This document shows, piece by piece, positions 59,960-64,000 of a stretch of DNA of 64,000 nt. The translations under genes and the position numbers were made by a program. The notes under the pieces were generated by a model. The model worked only from the letters and a program-made list of their open reading frames with translations. It had not been told where the DNA came from and made no database searches. How positions within the stretch are numbered: the stretch's first letter is position 1; each line of letters begins with the position of its first letter. The DNA comes from Paraspadella gotoi (Eukaryota; Chaetognatha), in assembly GCA_051294375.1 (NCBI GenBank), contig CM119265.1, forward strand, positions 25,676,767 through 25,740,766, read 5' to 3'.

Positions 59960-61162
59960 ATGGCGTCATTTTTGACGTCAACTTCGTCGGTAACGTCACC
60001 GACTTCTCTCTCAACTTCCCCGACGACGTCAACCTCGCCTCACGATCTGTCGATCTTCTTAGTTCTGGACGACGACGTCGAAGAGACGGAAGAATGGAAC
60101 CCAGATTCGATTCTCTTTAAATTTCCTCAAAATCTCAGCGATTTTATGTGTGGGTTCGTTATCGGGATGATCAACTCGACGAGGTGAGATTGAATAGTTT
60201 TTAATTAACTGCCGAAGTACCCGCACGGCCAGTAATTCACTTACATGCCAACTAAATTTGCTATTTACATATTTAAGGTATATTGTGGCAGCAAGACTTA
60301 AAGCTGCCTCACTGCTGTCCGTCCTCAGCCTCGTCTCAATGGCTGAGTAGGCTAAATCATCTCATTCCATCCGTGCGTCCCGGGTTCAATCCCTGAGTAT
60401 CCCGGTTCTGGCTTATATGTGACGGAGCCGGTCTAAACATGCCAGTGACAGGAGGCGGTCACTGAGGGTCCGCAGCCCCTACACCAGTTGGAGAGATACC
60501 CCGCGCCCCGAGTATCACAGGCTATGCTCCTGTTGACATAATATACTGAATATGGTTTTTTTTTTTTACATTGATTATACTGTGGATAAGGCGCTAAGTG
60601 GGCTGAAGACTGAAGAGTGCTATCCGCAACTTGGAACCAGGCTTGGGGGTTACGACCGAAGGTGTCATGCTTATAGTCGGGGGGAACATATTGCAATGCC
60701 CGACTGCAATACCAAATTTCTTAAGGATGAATAAAACGAAGAGAAACAAAGAGCAAAGAAAACTAAACCAACCCTTTCCTTTCTCCCCTTCCCTCTACAA
60801 TTAAAAGAGAGATCTTCGGCGAGTCACCGTCCAGCCTCGAACTCGAGACTCTCCGACTGACGCTGCTCCGCCGGGGTTCCAAAACATTCGTCCACGGCGT
60901 CGACCCGCTGCGTCAGCCGCTTCGGCTGCAGCGCCGTCTCCTCGAGTCGCTGGTCGACGACTTTCGGTTTCGCTGCGGCGGCGTTCAGCGGCTGGCGGCG
61001 TCAGCTGCGCCCGCCGGCGTCTCTCTCCGAGAAGCCGTTCGACGCGCTTTGACGCCGGCGATTGAGACGGCGTTACGTCGTCGACGCGGCGTGACGACGT
61101 CGCTGCCGGGGACGCTGCCGTTCCGCCGCGTCGGGAAAGCGGACGGCGCGGTGGTTCTGAAG
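59960..61162 (+). CDS. Unrecognised gene, two exons seen (partial)
   Basis: Exons 59960-60183 and 60808-61162 join in frame (phase 2). The first ends EEWNPDSILFKFPQNLSDFM, CGFVIGMINSTR. The second reads EIFGESPSSLELETLRLTLL, then GSKTFVHGVDPLRQPLRLQR and onward, Arg- and Leu-rich and probably helical, to VVLK at a GTGATG donor beside a GATGAT repeat; reading through gives a stop at 61232. No domain was recognised. The N-terminal part may be in another frame: from an ATG at 59893 the frame reads VIFDVNFVGNVTDFSLNFPD, which looks more protein-like than the Ser/Thr string from 59960, so a one-base indel near 60050 is possible. The gene converges with the lectin gene on the minus strand. Confidence 0.55.
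60320..60735 (+). repeat. tRNA-derived SINE-like element
   Basis: An A-box-like TGGCTGAGTAGG (60340) and a B-box GGTTCAATCCC (60383) are spaced as in a pol III type 2 promoter. They are followed by a non-tRNA body and a T-rich run. The 3' part (60581-60682) is shared with 38755-38898 on the opposite strand. The element lies in the intron of the unrecognised gene. Its ends and target-site duplications were not identified. Confidence 0.65.
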
Positions 61163-61619
61163 GTGATGATGATGATAATGATGATGATGATAATCATGAT
61201 CATGATGCCATATTTTTTTCCATTAGATAGCTAAGCAGAAACTTTCCTTGTTATGAAGCAACTAAAATACCAAGTAACTTACTTAAATATTGAAAATACA
61301 TTAATATATATCGACTTTTTTTTCTATTATACATCAAGAAGAAAATTAACAAATATCATATGTAATTGAATTGTTTAGAGACAGTCCATGCAACCTCTAT
61401 CATTGCGAATAAATAACATATTAAAATTGATAAATTGTCACGAATAGTTCGCAAAGAAAACTGCCTCCTCCTTTCAACAAATCTGTAAGCTTATTACAAT
61501 ATTATGTACAAAATTTTATAATTTTTTTAAATTCAAAAAAAAAAATTTTAAACTTTTTTTTCTATATTTAACTTTAACAAAGTTATCAACGAAGGAAGTA
61601 GGCGTGGTTTATTAGATGA

Positions 61620-61676
<57 letters not shown>

Positions 61677-61857
61677 CATTATTATTATTATCATTATTAT
61701 TATTATCATTATTATTATTATCATTATTATTATTATTATTATAACTTGATAATCCATTCTCCGCGATGTTATAATTTTTTATAATAATAATAATTTATTA
61801 CTATGATTTTATTAGTTATTAGTAGTTAATAATTTAATCCATTCCTCATTCAAAGTT
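61163..61857. other. Spacer between convergent genes
   Basis: It contains a GATGAT run (61165-61205), AT-rich sequence and an (ATT)n array (61617-61742). No exon is seen. The 3' UTRs of both flanking genes should lie here. Confidence 0.6.
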
Positions 61858-63167
61858 TCACCGGCCAACGGTGGTGACGACGTCGGTTTCTTGACAGAGA
61901 AACCAAGATGGCGTCGAGTCATCTATTTTTTGAGCGTCGATTTTGGATTGAGTCACTTTGAAGGCGTCTTCAGTGGACGGAGGCGCGCAGATGACGCCCG
62001 ATACATCTCCAAGATCATACATAATTATGGGAGTTCCATGCGGGCAAGACAACAGTCGAGATTCGTCACCGCGGCACAAAAAGTTAATTACTTGATAGCG
62101 ATCAAGAATCCATCCAAATCTTCCGTCTCTCACGTAATCTACGACGTCTAAACCGAATTCCCTGCAGACAACTCGGGCGTCTTTCAAATCAAATTCGTCA
62201 TCTTTGACGGCTACATTGTTGATGTACAATATTCCCTCCCAAGGAACTGAGCCCCTCTTGAGCTTCAGCTCTGAAGGATGCTTCATCTTTTGCGCCAGAA
62301 CCCTCCAAGTCGCTTCCGGAGAAATCCTCTTCGCCGCCGCCACGATCGTCGTCTCGTTCGCCTTCAGGGTCTCAATTTCCGGAAGTTCGCCGGAAAATCT
62401 CTCGGCGCAAAATTTTTCCGCCTCTTTTTTCCTCAGTCGCGTTTGAACGAATCGAAAACACTTTTTTGTCCGCGTGACTTTTATCGTCGTTTCTTGTATC
62501 AAAGTAACGCAGACCGGAGACGAAACGAAGCCGTCATCTTCCGTGGCATTGGCGCTTTGGGAAATCTCACAGATAAACCTTTTCCATTTGCGGCAACGAT
62601 CATAGCTCCATTTATGAGTGTGTTTCCCTGTGACGTGAAAAAAGAGACAACGGTATGTGACTGCATCATCAGGAAAACGACTCCAGTCGGAGAAATTTTT
62701 GTGAAAAATAATTCCACTGTGACTCCAGCGCCATACATTGCCTTCATCCAATCTACCGTCTTCCCCCACAGAACTTCCACCCCCGATCCAGACTTTCCCT
62801 TGATTCATCAAACGAGTTGCTAGCCAACTGTTCTCCCTTGGTCCAGCAATTTCAGCCAAAAATCCTCCCATTTTATTGCAGATATCTTCACCCATTCTCC
62901 AAGAGGCTTTAGACTTTGATATCCAATAGCAGCTTTCTCCACTTGGACGGCAAAAATCCGGTTTTCTATCGATGATAGCCTCGTTTTGGAGTCCACGCCT
63001 ACCAGCGTCGGCGAAGGAGTTGGAAATAGTTTTGAGTTCTTGGAGAATTTCAAACTTGTTTTGAGAGATAGACTTTGCAACGATCAGCAGGACGATGACC
63101 AAGTCGATGCCAAGACCCAAAGGAATAATCTTTTTCCAGGCTTGAAAGATTTTTCGCCAAAAAGCAA
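61858..63167 (-). CDS. Type II membrane protein with C-type lectin and SRCR domains (3' terminal exon)
   Basis: One 1310-base exon follows acceptor TTTTTCTCAG and encodes 435 residues to a stop. Numbering from its first full codon, residues 13-33 form a hydrophobic helix after a basic stretch (FWRKIFQAWKK), so the N terminus should be cytoplasmic. Residues 72-199 are a long-form C-type lectin domain with six cysteines, WIGGG and WSYDRCRKWKRFICE; the EPN/QPD sugar-binding motifs are absent. Residues 236-290 start a second lectin domain (CFRFVQTRLRKKEAEKFCAE) that stops halfway. Residues 310-393 are an SRCR domain (DARVVCREFGL, CRGDESRLLSC, DVSGVICA) lacking its first cysteine. A short tail with one cysteine follows. 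The exon enters in phase 1, matching the repeated exons upstream. Such proteins are typically cell-surface recognition receptors; the ligand is unknown. Confidence 0.88.
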
Positions 63168-63590
63168 CTGAGAAAAAGTAAACAGATGCCAATTTTTTTA
63201 GACATTTATTAATAATGGCAATGACAGGGAAACTGCTTGTGATGCACGATGCAAAGGGCCCTGGTAAATACCCAGTGGATATCTTACCGAATTTGCGGTT
63301 TTAGAAAGTTCTTGATGGCCTCCTACTTCTAGCACATTTAAACCTGCCGGCTTGTACAATGTACATTGTACAATGTACACTGAGGCTGTTCTGCTTATAC
63401 TTTAGCCGCAACATAATATATTCTATGTTTCTAATGAAACGCTTTACTGTGGAACCAGTACATGCCCACATGAAAAATAAGCGAATTTTTAAGGATATAA
63501 TCTGTTTTATTAAAAATTAAATACTATATACTATATCATTTATAAATATAATCATTTTGTTACAAATATCCTAATTTTTTTCAAACTCAC
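63168..63590 (-). other. Intron between repeat exon and lectin exon
   Basis: A 423-base intron if the array exon at 63591 splices directly to the lectin exon: GTGAGT donor, TTTTTCTCAG acceptor. It contains a perfect 20-bp palindrome (TGTACAATGTACATTGTACA) at 63353-63372. An additional small exon cannot be excluded. Confidence 0.5.
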
Positions 63591-63719
63591 CTCGTCTTTC
63601 GCGTTTTCTCTCACGTTTCATTTTCATGTTTTCTTTCCTAACTTGATACGAGTACCCGATTGGGCCCAAGTCGGTCGTCGACTCCGCTGCTGGTGCTACC
63701 GATGACCCCGCCAAGCTCG
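63591..63719 (-). CDS. Symmetric repeat exon, copy 1 (probable N-terminal tail of lectin/SRCR protein)
   Basis: A 129-base exon on the minus strand between acceptor TTTGCAG and donor GTGAGT, phase 1-1 (43 codons). It reads SLAGSSVAPAAESTTDLGPI, then GYSYQVRKENMKMKRERKRE. It joins in frame both to an identical-length copy upstream and to the lectin exon downstream. Since the TM segment starts right after the junction, the repeat would be cytoplasmic. No known domain was recognised; the C-terminal half is strongly basic. Confidence 0.65.
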
Positions 63720-63854
63720 CTGCAAACCATTTTGATATCGACGGTGCGAATTTTTAAGAATATATTCTGTTTCATTTTTATTATATCATTTTTATTATAT
63801 CATTTATAAATATAATCATTTTGTTACAAATATCCTAATTTTTTTCAAACTCAC

Positions 63855-63983
63855 CTCGTCTTTTGCGTTTTCTCTCACGTTTCATTTTCAACTTTTCTTT
63901 CCCAACTTGAAACGAGTACCCGGTTGGGCCCAAGTCGGTCGTCGACTCCGCCGCCGGTGCTGCCGATGACCCCGCCGAGCTCG
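63855..63983 (-). CDS. Symmetric repeat exon, copy 2
   Basis: The same length (129), phase (1-1) and splice signals as copy 1, reading SSAGSSAAPAAESTTDLGPT, then GYSFQVGKEKLKMKRERKRK. Differences from copy 1 are about nine codons, all in frame, and no stop is present. The array probably continues past the window end. Confidence 0.65.
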
Positions 63984-64000
63984 CTGCCAACCTTTGCAAT

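Larger units (their letters stand above)
63481..64000 (-). repeat. Tandem duplication, unit about 264 bp, containing one exon and one intron
   Basis: 63481-63745 and 63746-64000 are tandem copies. Each starts GCGAATTTTTAAG, has an AT-rich stretch (ATCATTTTGTTACAAATATC) and then the 129-bp exon. The second copy is cut by the window edge. Identity is high in both exon and intron, so the duplication is recent or homogenised. Confidence 0.9.

Overview
This is a stretch of animal nuclear genome, not a microbial one. Short GC-richer exons with GT/AG boundaries sit in AT-rich introns full of microsatellites, there is a eukaryotic initiator tRNA-Met, and the proteins are metazoan cell-surface types. 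The mixture (one DCC/neogenin receptor, Ly6-type genes, a lectin/SRCR membrane protein, dense microsatellites, apparently polymorphic duplicate segments) would suit an invertebrate deuterostome such as a tunicate, but that is a guess. The assembly is rough: about two dozen N gaps, contig-edge duplications and single-base indels inside exons. Some oddities below are therefore more likely assembly artefacts than biology.

Layout. 3.7-10.3 kb holds two tandem plus-strand Ly6/three-finger genes, each with three exons (signal peptide; core; CDxDLC motif plus hydrophobic tail). 10.3-24.1 kb is mostly low-complexity, pyrimidine-rich, gapped sequence in which I find no convincing gene; the signal-peptide exon of the next gene should lie here but was not found. 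About 24.1-56.5 kb on the plus strand is one large gene, a DCC/neogenin receptor: four Ig domains, six FN3 domains, a transmembrane segment, and cytoplasmic P1 and P3 motifs. Almost every exon junction from Ig3 to the last intron keeps phase. Its introns hold an initiator tRNA-Met, several tRNA-like relics, SINE-like sequence, minisatellites and clusters of possible regulatory sites (TCACGTGA, CCAAT, CRE). 59.96-61.2 kb holds part of an unrecognised plus-strand gene. 61.86-64.0 kb holds a minus-strand gene for a type II membrane protein: one long 3' exon carries the TM segment, a C-type lectin domain, a truncated second lectin domain and an SRCR domain. Upstream of it, running to the window edge, are at least two near-identical 129-bp phase 1-1 exons for a basic, probably cytoplasmic, repeat.

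The genes share no obvious pathway beyond being mostly cell-surface proteins. The most interesting candidates are the tandem symmetric exon array feeding the lectin/SRCR protein, a four-cysteine insert at the Ig3-Ig4 junction of the neogenin-like receptor, a 9-nt microexon before its transmembrane exon, and clustered E-box/CCAAT/CRE motifs in its introns. The region 21.4-26.8 kb is a palindromic, probably chimeric, contig and should not be trusted for gene structure.
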